Of a stretch of DNA of 64,000 bases, positions 56,919 to 64,000 are shown in pieces (the first letter of the stretch is position 1; the number at the start of each line of letters is the position of its first letter). The stretch is from NORP233 sp050186825 (GTDB taxonomy: Bacteria; Planctomycetota; J058). Made by a program: the position numbers and the translations under genes. The stretch is from NCBI GenBank assembly GCA_050186825.1, contig JBFWYD010000051.1, forward strand, positions 1 to 64,000, written 5' to 3'. The notes under the pieces were generated by a model. It ran no database searches and had not been told where the DNA came from. It saw nothing but the letters and a program-made list of their open reading frames with translations.

Positions 56919-57794
56919 ATGGGCGACGACGAGCTGCGCTGGGTCGAGGCGGAGGGGGGCTACGCGCTGGCGCTCGAGGCCTGTGCGCTGGTGTGCCGCA
57001 ACAAGGACGGCAAGCGCCTGGCGCAGGTCCCCCCCAAGCTGAAGAAGGGCGAGGTCGCCGGCCAGCTGCTCGAGCTGCGCGCGTGGCTGCAGCAGCACGC
57101 GCAGGAGTGCGTGGAGCGGGTCGAGCGCTGGATGCTGCGCTCGCTCCCCGCTCCGCGCGAGGTGCTCGAGGCGCTCTGGCCGGACCCCGCCTGGCGCAAG
57201 GCGCTCGAGAACGCGGTCGTGACCCCGGCCGGCGCGGCGGAGGGAGGCGGCTTCTTCAAGGGCGTCGACCCCGCCCGCGGGGTGGGCGTGGTCAACCTGG
57301 ACGGCGAGACGGAGTGGCTCGCCGCGCGCGAGGTGGCCCTGCCGCACCCGATCCTGCTCGCGGAGCTCGGCGACTACCGCGAGCTCGCCGCCGAGCTCGG
57401 CCTCGAGCAGGGGATCTCCCAGCTGTTCCGCGAGACCTTCGCCTCGGGCCCCGAGCAGGATCGCGACGCCCACGCCGTGCACGACTTCGCCGGCGGCGAG
57501 TTCGACGAGCTGCGCTTCGCCGTCGGCCGCGCGCGCGGGCGCGGCTTCCGGATCAGCGGCGGCTACGCCCTCTGCCCGGTGTGGGAGCAGGGCCGGCTGC
57601 TCGAGGCGCGCTACTGGGTGGGCATGGGAGAGGGCATGGAGTCCACCTGGACCGGCGAGCTGCTGTGGGCCGACGAGGAGGAGGCCAGCGTCCCCCTCGG
57701 CCAGGTCGGCCCCGTCGCCTACTCCGAGGGCGTGCGCATGGCCAGCGCGATCTACGCCGGGCGCAAGACGGAGAAAGAGCAGGAGGAGGAGTAG
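56919..57794 (+). CDS. DUF4132 domain protein
   Basis: A 291-residue protein matching the DUF4132 module seen in MolR/YehI-type proteins, here as a stand-alone protein: 'ALVCRNKDGKRLAQVPPKLK', 'LQQHAQECVERVERWMLRSL', 'VLEALWPDPAWRKALENAVV', 'ARGVGVVNLDGETEWLAARE' and 'PHPILLAELGDYRELAAELG' followed by 'EQGISQLFRETF'. Full MolR-like proteins are much longer. ATG 56919 has a strong GGAGGAGG site. It is the first gene of an operon with the giant protein (2-nt gap) and a MoxR ATPase, a conserved arrangement in high-GC bacteria and comparable to E. coli yehI-yehL. Confidence 0.9.
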   Translation: MGDDELRWVEAEGGYALALEACALVCRNKDGKRLAQVPPKLKKGEVAGQLLELRAWLQQHAQECVERVERWMLRSLPAPREVLEALWPDPAWRKALENAVVTPAGAAEGGGFFKGVDPARGVGVVNLDGETEWLAAREVALPHPILLAELGDYRELAAELGLEQGISQLFRETFASGPEQDRDAHAVHDFAGGEFDELRFAVGRARGRGFRISGGYALCPVWEQGRLLEARYWVGMGEGMESTWTGELLWADEEEASVPLGQVGPVAYSEGVRMASAIYAGRKTEKEQEEE

Positions 57795-57796
57795 CC

Positions 57797-58300
57797 ATGG
57801 CCGCCAAGAAGAAGGCCGCGGCGAAGGAGGCGCCCGCCAAGGAGAAGGCCGCGACGAAGACGGCCGCCGCGAAGAAGGCCGCAGGGACGAAGGCGCCCGC
57901 CACGAAGGCGCCCGCGAAGAAGGCCGCGACGAAGGCCGCGACGCAGAAAGCGCCCGCGACGAAGAAGGCGCCCGCGAAGAAGGCGCCCGCGACGAAGGCG
58001 CCCGCGAAGAAGGCGCCCGCGAAGAAGGCGCCCGCGAAGAAGGCCGCGACGAAGGCGCCCGTCACGAAGGCGGCGACGAAGAAGGCGCCCGCGAAGAGGG
58101 CGCACGTCACGAAGGCCGCGACGAGGGAGGCCGCGACGAAGAAGGCGCCCGCGAAGAAGGCGCCCGCCACGAAGGCGGCGACGAAGAAGGTCGCGACGAA
58201 GAAGGCGCCCGCGCAGATGGCGCCCGCGCAAGAGGCGCCCGCGGCGCAGAGGGCGCCTGCGGCGAAGAAGGCGCCTGCCTCCCAGCAGGTCGCGACCAGG
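57797..58300. repeat. Low-complexity repeats encoding KKAPAKKAPATK units
   Basis: Degenerate 9-15-bp units (AAGAAGGCGCCCGCG type) repeat for about 500 bp and encode the Lys/Ala/Pro-rich N-terminus of the giant protein. In-frame slippage would vary its length between strains. Confidence 0.85.
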
Positions 58301-61300
58301 CAGCAGGCGGCCACGGTCTTCACCCAGCGGACCGCGCCGCCCCCGCCCAGCGACTCGGGCGCGGGCGCGGTCACGCACTCCCCGACCGAGCGGCGGCTGC
58401 TGGCGGGCGGGCTCCTGCCCCTCGACGCCGGCGCCGAGCTCTCGGACGGGCGCCACGTGGACCAGGTCAGCGCGCGGCGCTACCGGCATCCCGCCCTGGC
58501 CGCGCCCGTGGTGCGCCTCGTGGCGGACGCCGTGGCCCCGGGTGAGGACCTGACCCAGGAGCTGCTCGGCTTCGAGGCCCCCGAGGTGGTGGGGCCGCTC
58601 GCGCTCCAGCGCCGCCGCGCGCTCGGCTTCCCCGGCTGGGCGCTCGTCCACCACCCGGCCAAGGCCAAGTACGCCCTGCGCGTGGTCAAGGACCTCGAGC
58701 GCGCGGCCAAGCGCGCCCACACCAAGCCGGGCGAGGCGCGCGACCTGGTGCTCGAGTGCGCCAAGCAGCTGAGCGAGGCCTTCCCCGCCTTCCTGCCGAC
58801 CTTCTACGAGGAGGCGGGCCGGGCCTTCATCGCGGCCGGAAACACGACCTACGCCGCCCAGCTCTTCGGCAAGGCCCGCGAGGCGGAGCAGAGCTACGGG
58901 CTCGAGCGCGACCTGGGGCGCGTGGCGGGCGTGGCGCTCGAGTTCGCGCTCGCGGGCGCGCTCACGATCAAGGCGCTCTCGACCTACGCCGCCGACCTGG
59001 CCGCCGAGGCGGACCCCGACGTCGCCTACCTCCACTTCCGCGAGCTCTGCCTGCGCCGCGCCCGCGGCGGCCTGCCGCCCTGGCCGGCGATGCAGAAGGA
59101 CCTCAAGCGCCTGGCCGAGCGGGCGGGGCGCGACGTGCCGGCCGAGGAGCGCGCCTTCCTGCGCGCGCTGCTGCGGGCGGGCGCCGCGCTGGCCCGCGCC
59201 GCGGGCGGCTTCTGGACCTCCTATCGCGCGCCGCTGCTCGCGCTCTGCGCCGAGGATCCCAGCGCGCGCGGCGCGCTGCTCGAGCTCTTCCCCGCCGAGG
59301 GCGGCAACGAGCGCTTCGGCTGGTGGCTCGAGCTCCTCGACGAGACCGGCGCGCTCGAGGCGCTCGCGAGCGCGCCCGACGTGGAGCTGCCGCCTGGGAC
59401 GCTCCCCCCTGGCGGCGCCGCGGCCTGGTTCAACGGCGCGCTGGCCTGGGCCCGCGGCTATCGCACCGTGGCCCCGGCGCTCCTGTTCAGCCTCCTGCGC
59501 GGGGCCGCCCCGCGGCTGCGCGCGCAGGGCGTGGCCCTGGTGTTCCACCGCGGCCGGACGCGCTGGGACCGCGGCGTCGACCTCGACCTGCTCGACCTCG
59601 CGCTCGAGCTCGGGCTCCCGGTGGCGACCCCCGGCGCCGACGAAACGCCGAGCTTCGACCTCGGGACCTGGGCCAGCCCCCCCGAGGAGCAGCGCGACGA
59701 GCGCCCGCGCGACCCGCTCCACGCGGCCGCGCAGCCGCGCTGGCGCGCCCTGCTCGCGACCGCGGTCGGCGAGGCCATGGGCGAGGCCGCCTTCGAGGAG
59801 GCCGCGCGCGGCAAGGCCGGCCTGCGCGCGCTGCGCGAGGAGTGGCTGGCGCGGCGCCTGAGCGAGCTCGCCTCGGGCGGCCTGCCGGACGTGCGCGAGG
59901 GGCTCGAGCAGCTCGTGGCCCGGACCAGGGCCGCCACCTTCGCCGAGTTCCCGGCCTACCTCCCGCGCCTGGCCGCGGTCGACCTCGCGGCCGCGCTGGC
60001 CCGCTCGCTGCGCACGGGCTCGCTGCACGAGCTGTGCTGGCCCGCCCTCGAGGCCGCGGTGGACGAGCTGCGCGCCGGGCCGGGCGAGGACTACGTGTTC
60101 TCCGGCAGCTTCCCGCGCGCGATCGCCAGCGACGGGCTGCGCGCGCTCGTGGTCGGGCCGGCCGGGCGCGAGCTCGAGCACGAGCTGCGGGTCCCGGCCG
60201 GCGCGCAGCTCACCGACCTGCGCTTCGTCGGCGGCGAGCTCTTCGTGCGCTACCGGACCCGCGATTGGAAGCACCTCGCCTACTGGAGCGGCGCCCCCGA
60301 CGACGCCTTCGAGGTCGGCCACGGCTACGGGTCCCCCAGCGTGCGCGAGGGCGTGGTCGTGCTCGAGGACGGGGCATCCTCCTGGGGCGAGTCCGCGACC
60401 GCCGTGCGCGATCGGATCGCGCCCTCGGGTCAGGGCAACGGGCTGGTGACGGACGGCCAGACCTGGTGGAAGTACGCCTGGTCCCCGCCGCATCAGGAGT
60501 GGCGCCTGCTCGAATTCGAGCCGCGCAGCGGCAAGGAAGGGCGCGCCTCGCTGCCGCGCTGGTACGAGGAGTTCTCCGAGCCGGGCTGGAAGCTCGACCC
60601 CTCGGACTGCGCGCTCCACCCGAGCCCGCCGGGCTCGCCCCTCGGGCTGCGCGACGGCCTCTTCGGCTGGCGCGTGCGGGTGTGGGCCGAGGTCCCCGAG
60701 CGCGTCGAGGCCGAGGGCCTGGACGGGCGGCGGCTGAGCGGGCGCTACGGCGGCGCCGAGCCGCGCGCCGCGCTCGACCTCCCCGGCGCCGTCGCCCCGC
60801 GGGCGCTCGTCGCGCAGGGGGCCTCGGCCGCGCTCTTCGACCCCGACGGCCGCTACTGCGCCTGGAGGGCGCGCGAGCGCGGCTGGCGCGAGCAGAAGCT
60901 CCCCAACGAGGCGCCCTACTACCTACCCTGGACCTTCATCCACCTCCTGCGCCCGCGCGACCCCGCGGGCTCGGCGGCCCTGCGCGCCGTGAGCGAGACG
61001 ACCGCGGCGGCCCTGCTCGCCGCGGCCCGCGCCGATCGCGAGGCGGGCGGCCCGGCGCGGCCCCGCACCCTGGAGGCCATGGCGGCGGAGCTCCCCGCGG
61101 TCCGGGACCCGGGCCTGCAGATGGCCGTGCTGCGTCAGGTCGACCTGGCCGCGGGCCTGAGCGACCTCCTGGCGCGGCACGTGGCCGCCGCCGACCCCGC
61201 GGCCCAGCCTGCGGCGGAGGAAGGCGCCCCGCCCAGCGCCGCGCGAGAGCCCGTGGTCGACTCGGACGTGCAGGGCTACGTGCAGGACCTGACCCGCGGC

Positions 61301-63481
61301 GCCTTCGGCTGGGGCTATGGCGGCAAGGTCGAGGCCCAGTGGCGCGCGGTCGGACGCTTCTTCGCCACGGGCGCACGCCCTGCCGACGCCGCGCGCGCGA
61401 GCGACGACGACGACGACGACGACGACGAGCGGACCGGTGAGGTGCAGGACCTCGACACCCTGGCCGGGGGCGGCTTCACCGTGGCTACAGCGGCGACCGG
61501 GACCGCCGCCCCGACCGCCATCACAGCGCCCAAGGCCCCCCAGCACGCGCCGCCCGCCCTGCCGCCCTCACAGGTGGTGTGGGAGGACCTACTCGGGCGG
61601 ATCGGCGCGGTGGCCTATCGCGCGGCCAGCCCGGGGCGTAACGACGAGGAGCGAGCGGGCCTGCTCAAGCTGGTCGAGGCCTGGGCCGAGGCCCCCTTCG
61701 CCGCGCTGCCCGGGCGGCTGCGGCGCGTGTCCCTGCGCTGGAGCGCGGCCCCGCGGCTCGGCTTCGACTGGCCCAAGGACGAAGACGGCGACGCACAGGC
61801 GCTGACGACCGTCGCCGAGTGGGAGGGCAACCGCTACTTCATCCGCGCCGACGGCACGACGGCCCAGGGCCCGATCGAGGCGCGCGTGCTGGAGTACGCC
61901 CCAGACGGAGCGTTCCGCGACCTGCCCGGCGCCGAGGTCGAGGCGCGCGAGCCGCTCGAGCCCGGCTGCGAGCAGGGTTGGGGGACGCCCGCGGAGCTGC
62001 GGGCGCTGGCGGCGCGGGTGCGCGAGCGCGGCCCCTGGACCGTCTCCAAGGAGGCCGCAGCCGCCTTGGCCGAGGCCACCGGCCTCTCGCGCGCCGAGGC
62101 CGCGCTGCTCGACCTCGGCCTGCCGCGCAGCGGCTACGACAAGAACTTCCTGCCCAAGGAGGTGCGCGAGGCGCTCGGCCTCAAGGTCAACGAGGCGGCC
62201 GCGGCGCGCGAGGCGCTCAAGGAGGTCGAGCCGCTCCAGCGCGCGCGCGCGCTGGCGGGCGCCTTCCCGGCCGCGGCCGGCAGGCTCGCCGGCGAGGTCG
62301 CGCCCGAGGCGACGGCGGCCGCGCTGGGCAGCGCCTGGCTGGCCGTGCGCGGGCGCGCGGTCTCGATCCCCGAGGACCTGGTGCTCCTGGTCGACAAGTG
62401 GCTGCGCGGGAGCGCGCGCGCCTACCTGAACGAGCTGCTCGCGCCCGGGAGCGAGGCGGCCTTCCGCCGCGAGCGGCCCTGCACCTTCGACGCCGACGGC
62501 GACCTCGAGTGCGGCGGCGGCTTCGGCGACGAGGAGCTGATCGGGGCCGTGCAGGCGATCCCCCTCCTGTTCTCGCTCCTCCCCGTGGGCGAGCCGGCGC
62601 GCGCGGCGCTGCCGGGCTTCCTCGAGCGGGTGCGCGCGGCGGTCGCGGACCCCGGCCTGCTGATCGGGACCGGGCACCCCGTGAACCTCTACGACGGCGA
62701 CCAGGATGCGCGCGGGGCGCGCATCGACGCCTTCCTGACCAGCCTGGGCGGCGAGCCCTTCCAGCCGCCCAAGGCGCCGCCCGAGGTCACGGGCCGCGAC
62801 GACGGGGTGGTGGTGGCGATCAAGCGCAGCCAGCCCTGGAACCCCCTGTTCGTGGCCTGGCGCCCCGCGCGCTGGCTGGCGCGGCGCGACCACCCGATCC
62901 TCCCCCAGCTCGACGCGCACCAGGCCGAGTGGCGCGGATCGCTCACACCCTTCCGCGCCGTCGAGCGCCTGTTCTCGGCGGACCTCGACGCCTTCGCGGC
63001 GCGCGTGCGCGACACGCCCGTCCCCGCGGGCGGCTTCGAGGCCAACCCGCTGCTCTCCAGCCCCGAGCTAGTCGCGCGCGTGCGCGCCCGCGCCGGCCTG
63101 GGCGCCGAGGCCGCCGCGCTCTACCTCCAGCTCCTGACCCTGAGCGCGCCGACGAGCAAGGAGGTCCAGCGGCTGAACGGCTGGAGCGCGAAGGTCTACA
63201 AGGCGGCGGCCGACGAGCTCGCGGCCAAGGAGCTGGTGATCGTCGGCAAGCGCGCGCGCGCCGGGCGCGAGCACTTCCTCCCTGGCGGCTGGGAGGACCG
63301 CTCGGCCCCCGAGCTCCCGCTCGAGACCTGGAAGCTGCCGCTCTACGGCCAGGAGCCGCGCGCGCAGCAGCATGGGCGGGCCACGCTGCTGATCCCGCCC
63401 GTGCCCCTGCACCTGCTGTTCGCGCGGGCCTGGGAGCGGGTCGAGCAGGGCGACGCCCCGGCCTTCACGGAGGTCTCGTGA
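57797..63481 (+). CDS. Giant partner protein of the DUF4132-MoxR locus, with Lys/Ala-rich histone-like N-terminus
   Basis: A 1894-residue protein. Residues 1 to about 165 are AKKAPAKK-type repeats resembling histone H1 or AlgP tails, which suggests nucleic-acid binding. The rest matches, from memory, the large 'DNA-binding' proteins next to DUF4132 and MoxR genes in Actinobacteria and others: 'RRYRHPALAAPVVRLVADAV', helical repeats (300-760), a beta-rich, propeller-like middle (about 780-1040; 'SGSFPRAIASDGLRALVVGP'), an acidic 'DDDDDDDDER' stretch, and a C-terminal winged-helix-like segment ('TSKEVQRLNGWSAKVYKAAA' on, about 1786-1835). No enzyme motif was seen. ATG 57797 is two bases after the DUF4132 stop. 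It probably partners the MoxR ATPase. Confidence 0.85.
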   Translation: MAAKKKAAAKEAPAKEKAATKTAAAKKAAGTKAPATKAPAKKAATKAATQKAPATKKAPAKKAPATKAPAKKAPAKKAPAKKAATKAPVTKAATKKAPAKRAHVTKAATREAATKKAPAKKAPATKAATKKVATKKAPAQMAPAQEAPAAQRAPAAKKAPASQQVATRQQAATVFTQRTAPPPPSDSGAGAVTHSPTERRLLAGGLLPLDAGAELSDGRHVDQVSARRYRHPALAAPVVRLVADAVAPGEDLTQELLGFEAPEVVGPLALQRRRALGFPGWALVHHPAKAKYALRVVKDLERAAKRAHTKPGEARDLVLECAKQLSEAFPAFLPTFYEEAGRAFIAAGNTTYAAQLFGKAREAEQSYGLERDLGRVAGVALEFALAGALTIKALSTYAADLAAEADPDVAYLHFRELCLRRARGGLPPWPAMQKDLKRLAERAGRDVPAEERAFLRALLRAGAALARAAGGFWTSYRAPLLALCAEDPSARGALLELFPAEGGNERFGWWLELLDETGALEALASAPDVELPPGTLPPGGAAAWFNGALAWARGYRTVAPALLFSLLRGAAPRLRAQGVALVFHRGRTRWDRGVDLDLLDLALELGLPVATPGADETPSFDLGTWASPPEEQRDERPRDPLHAAAQPRWRALLATAVGEAMGEAAFEEAARGKAGLRALREEWLARRLSELASGGLPDVREGLEQLVARTRAATFAEFPAYLPRLAAVDLAAALARSLRTGSLHELCWPALEAAVDELRAGPGEDYVFSGSFPRAIASDGLRALVVGPAGRELEHELRVPAGAQLTDLRFVGGELFVRYRTRDWKHLAYWSGAPDDAFEVGHGYGSPSVREGVVVLEDGASSWGESATAVRDRIAPSGQGNGLVTDGQTWWKYAWSPPHQEWRLLEFEPRSGKEGRASLPRWYEEFSEPGWKLDPSDCALHPSPPGSPLGLRDGLFGWRVRVWAEVPERVEAEGLDGRRLSGRYGGAEPRAALDLPGAVAPRALVAQGASAALFDPDGRYCAWRARERGWREQKLPNEAPYYLPWTFIHLLRPRDPAGSAALRAVSETTAAALLAAARADREAGGPARPRTLEAMAAELPAVRDPGLQMAVLRQVDLAAGLSDLLARHVAAADPAAQPAAEEGAPPSAAREPVVDSDVQGYVQDLTRGAFGWGYGGKVEAQWRAVGRFFATGARPADAARASDDDDDDDDERTGEVQDLDTLAGGGFTVATAATGTAAPTAITAPKAPQHAPPALPPSQVVWEDLLGRIGAVAYRAASPGRNDEERAGLLKLVEAWAEAPFAALPGRLRRVSLRWSAAPRLGFDWPKDEDGDAQALTTVAEWEGNRYFIRADGTTAQGPIEARVLEYAPDGAFRDLPGAEVEAREPLEPGCEQGWGTPAELRALAARVRERGPWTVSKEAAAALAEATGLSRAEAALLDLGLPRSGYDKNFLPKEVREALGLKVNEAAAAREALKEVEPLQRARALAGAFPAAAGRLAGEVAPEATAAALGSAWLAVRGRAVSIPEDLVLLVDKWLRGSARAYLNELLAPGSEAAFRRERPCTFDADGDLECGGGFGDEELIGAVQAIPLLFSLLPVGEPARAALPGFLERVRAAVADPGLLIGTGHPVNLYDGDQDARGARIDAFLTSLGGEPFQPPKAPPEVTGRDDGVVVAIKRSQPWNPLFVAWRPARWLARRDHPILPQLDAHQAEWRGSLTPFRAVERLFSADLDAFAARVRDTPVPAGGFEANPLLSSPELVARVRARAGLGAEAAALYLQLLTLSAPTSKEVQRLNGWSAKVYKAAADELAAKELVIVGKRARAGREHFLPGGWEDRSAPELPLETWKLPLYGQEPRAQQHGRATLLIPPVPLHLLFARAWERVEQGDAPAFTEVS

Positions 63482-64000
63482 GCGAGGGGAAGAAGAAGGC
63501 CCCGCGGCGCAAGGCGACCAGGGAGGCGGCGCCGTCCGCCGAGCCGGCCGGCGCCTCGGCCGCCGCCACCGCTCCGAGCGACGCGGCTCGTGGCGACGTG
63601 CAGCGCGAGCCGCTCGAGGAGCGCTTCGCCGCGGAGCTCGCCTTCCTCGCGGCCTGGGACGCGGGCCCCCGGCCGCCCGGCTGGCGGCTGACGCCGCGGG
63701 CCGTGGTGACCTTCGTGACCGGCAGCCGCGACCCGCTCACGCTCGAGGGCGGCCCAGCCGACCTGCCGCGCCGGCTCGCGATCGAGCCCAAGTTCGTGGG
63801 GCAGCGCGCGCTGGTCGAGCGCTGCGTGGTCACGCTGGCGGGCGAGCGCGGGCTGCTGCTCGTGGGCGAGCCGGGCACGGCCAAGTCGCTCCTGAGCGAG
63901 CTCCTGGCCGCGGCGGTGTGCGGCACGAGCGCGCTGACCGTCCAGGGCACGGCGGGCACCAGCGAGGAGCACCTGCGCTACGGCTGGAACTACTCGCTCC
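63478..64000 (+). CDS. MoxR-family AAA+ ATPase (3' end outside window)
   Basis: The first 174 codons of an AAA+ ATPase starting at GTG 63478, overlapping the stop of the giant protein gene (GTGA). The N-terminus is a Lys/Ala-rich tail (MSEGKKKAPRRKATREAAPS), like its neighbour. The ATPase begins around residue 100, with 'KFVGQRALVERCVVTLAGER', Walker A 'LLLVGEPGTAKSLLSELLAA' and 'SALTVQGTAGTSEEHLRYGW', a signature of the MoxR ATPases that accompany DUF4132 proteins. MoxR ATPases usually work with VWA-domain proteins, expected just beyond the right edge. Confidence 0.93.
   Translation, partial: MSEGKKKAPRRKATREAAPSAEPAGASAAATAPSDAARGDVQREPLEERFAAELAFLAAWDAGPRPPGWRLTPRAVVTFVTGSRDPLTLEGGPADLPRRLAIEPKFVGQRALVERCVVTLAGERGLLLVGEPGTAKSLLSELLAAAVCGTSALTVQGTAGTSEEHLRYGWNYSL

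Noticed and set aside
56864..57796. Extension of the giant MoxR-partner frame upstream to 56864
   Set aside because: That stretch overlaps the DUF4132 gene in another frame and reads as Arg/Gly-rich noise. ATG 57797 begins the histone-like repeats.

Overview
The window is very GC-rich chromosomal DNA (above about 70 percent by eye) from a Gram-negative bacterium. It carries lipoproteins, a predicted outer-membrane barrel, a multiheme cytochrome, two sigma-54 activators, an ECF sigma/anti-sigma pair, a Hanks-type kinase and very large repeat proteins. That mix suits Myxococcota or Planctomycetota-like lineages, but no rRNA, tRNA or marker gene fixes the taxonomy. Many non-operonic genes have a TANNNT box 7-9 nt before the start codon, as in leaderless transcription. 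Coding density is high, and overlapping GTGA/ATGA stop-start junctions are common.

Layout. (1) 1-11.3 kb, minus strand: part of a phage-tail-like contractile injection system (eCIS). From its promoter leftwards it encodes a DUF4255 cap/terminator protein, a short sheath, two tube proteins, a tail-assembly protein, a DUF6760 protein, a long sheath, a third tube protein, a coiled-coil protein and a giant Gly/Ser/Phe-repeat protein cut by the window edge. Baseplate, spike and ATPase genes are not in view. (2) 11.3-13.8 kb, plus: a Smr-less MutS2-like ATPase and a protein with the same GGFSGG-type repeats as the tail operon. (3) 14.1-18.6 kb, minus: an unknown gene, a GAF sigma-54 activator and a secreted protein, all overlapping. 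(4) 18.7-20.2 kb: tetR with its operator and a fatty-acid-hydroxylase-family gene. (5) 20.2-26.2 kb, minus: a lipoprotein, an anti-sigma factor, an ECF sigma factor, an unknown gene, ruvA and a beta-barrel protein. (6) 26.3-31.3 kb: a PDZ protein, a CrtI-like oxidoreductase, a small lipoprotein and an HtrA-like protein whose nucleophile serine is a cysteine.

(7) 31.3-44.7 kb: a 4126-residue lipoprotein (19 Ig-like repeats, IPT/TIG domains, BNR-type repeats) with its ribosome-binding site inside a hairpin, plus a small membrane protein. (8) 44.7-49.2 kb: AtuA-family protein, phosphate acetyltransferase and an octaheme cytochrome c in one minus-strand run. (9) 49.3-51.4 kb: a Ser/Thr kinase overlapping a receiver-cyclase protein with altered active-site residues. 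(10) 51.4-54.0 kb: an HNH endonuclease with a RuvA-domain-III-like tail, followed by a non-coding array of about 137-bp repeats. (11) 54.0-64.0 kb: a receiver/histidine kinase and a sigma-54 activator, divergent from a DUF4132 - giant protein - MoxR ATPase operon that runs off the right edge. That operon is a MoxR-type NTPase locus comparable to E. coli yehI-yehL.

The strongest candidates for something new are the repeat-tailed injection system with its palindrome-embedded promoter, and the MoxR locus with a histone-like tail.
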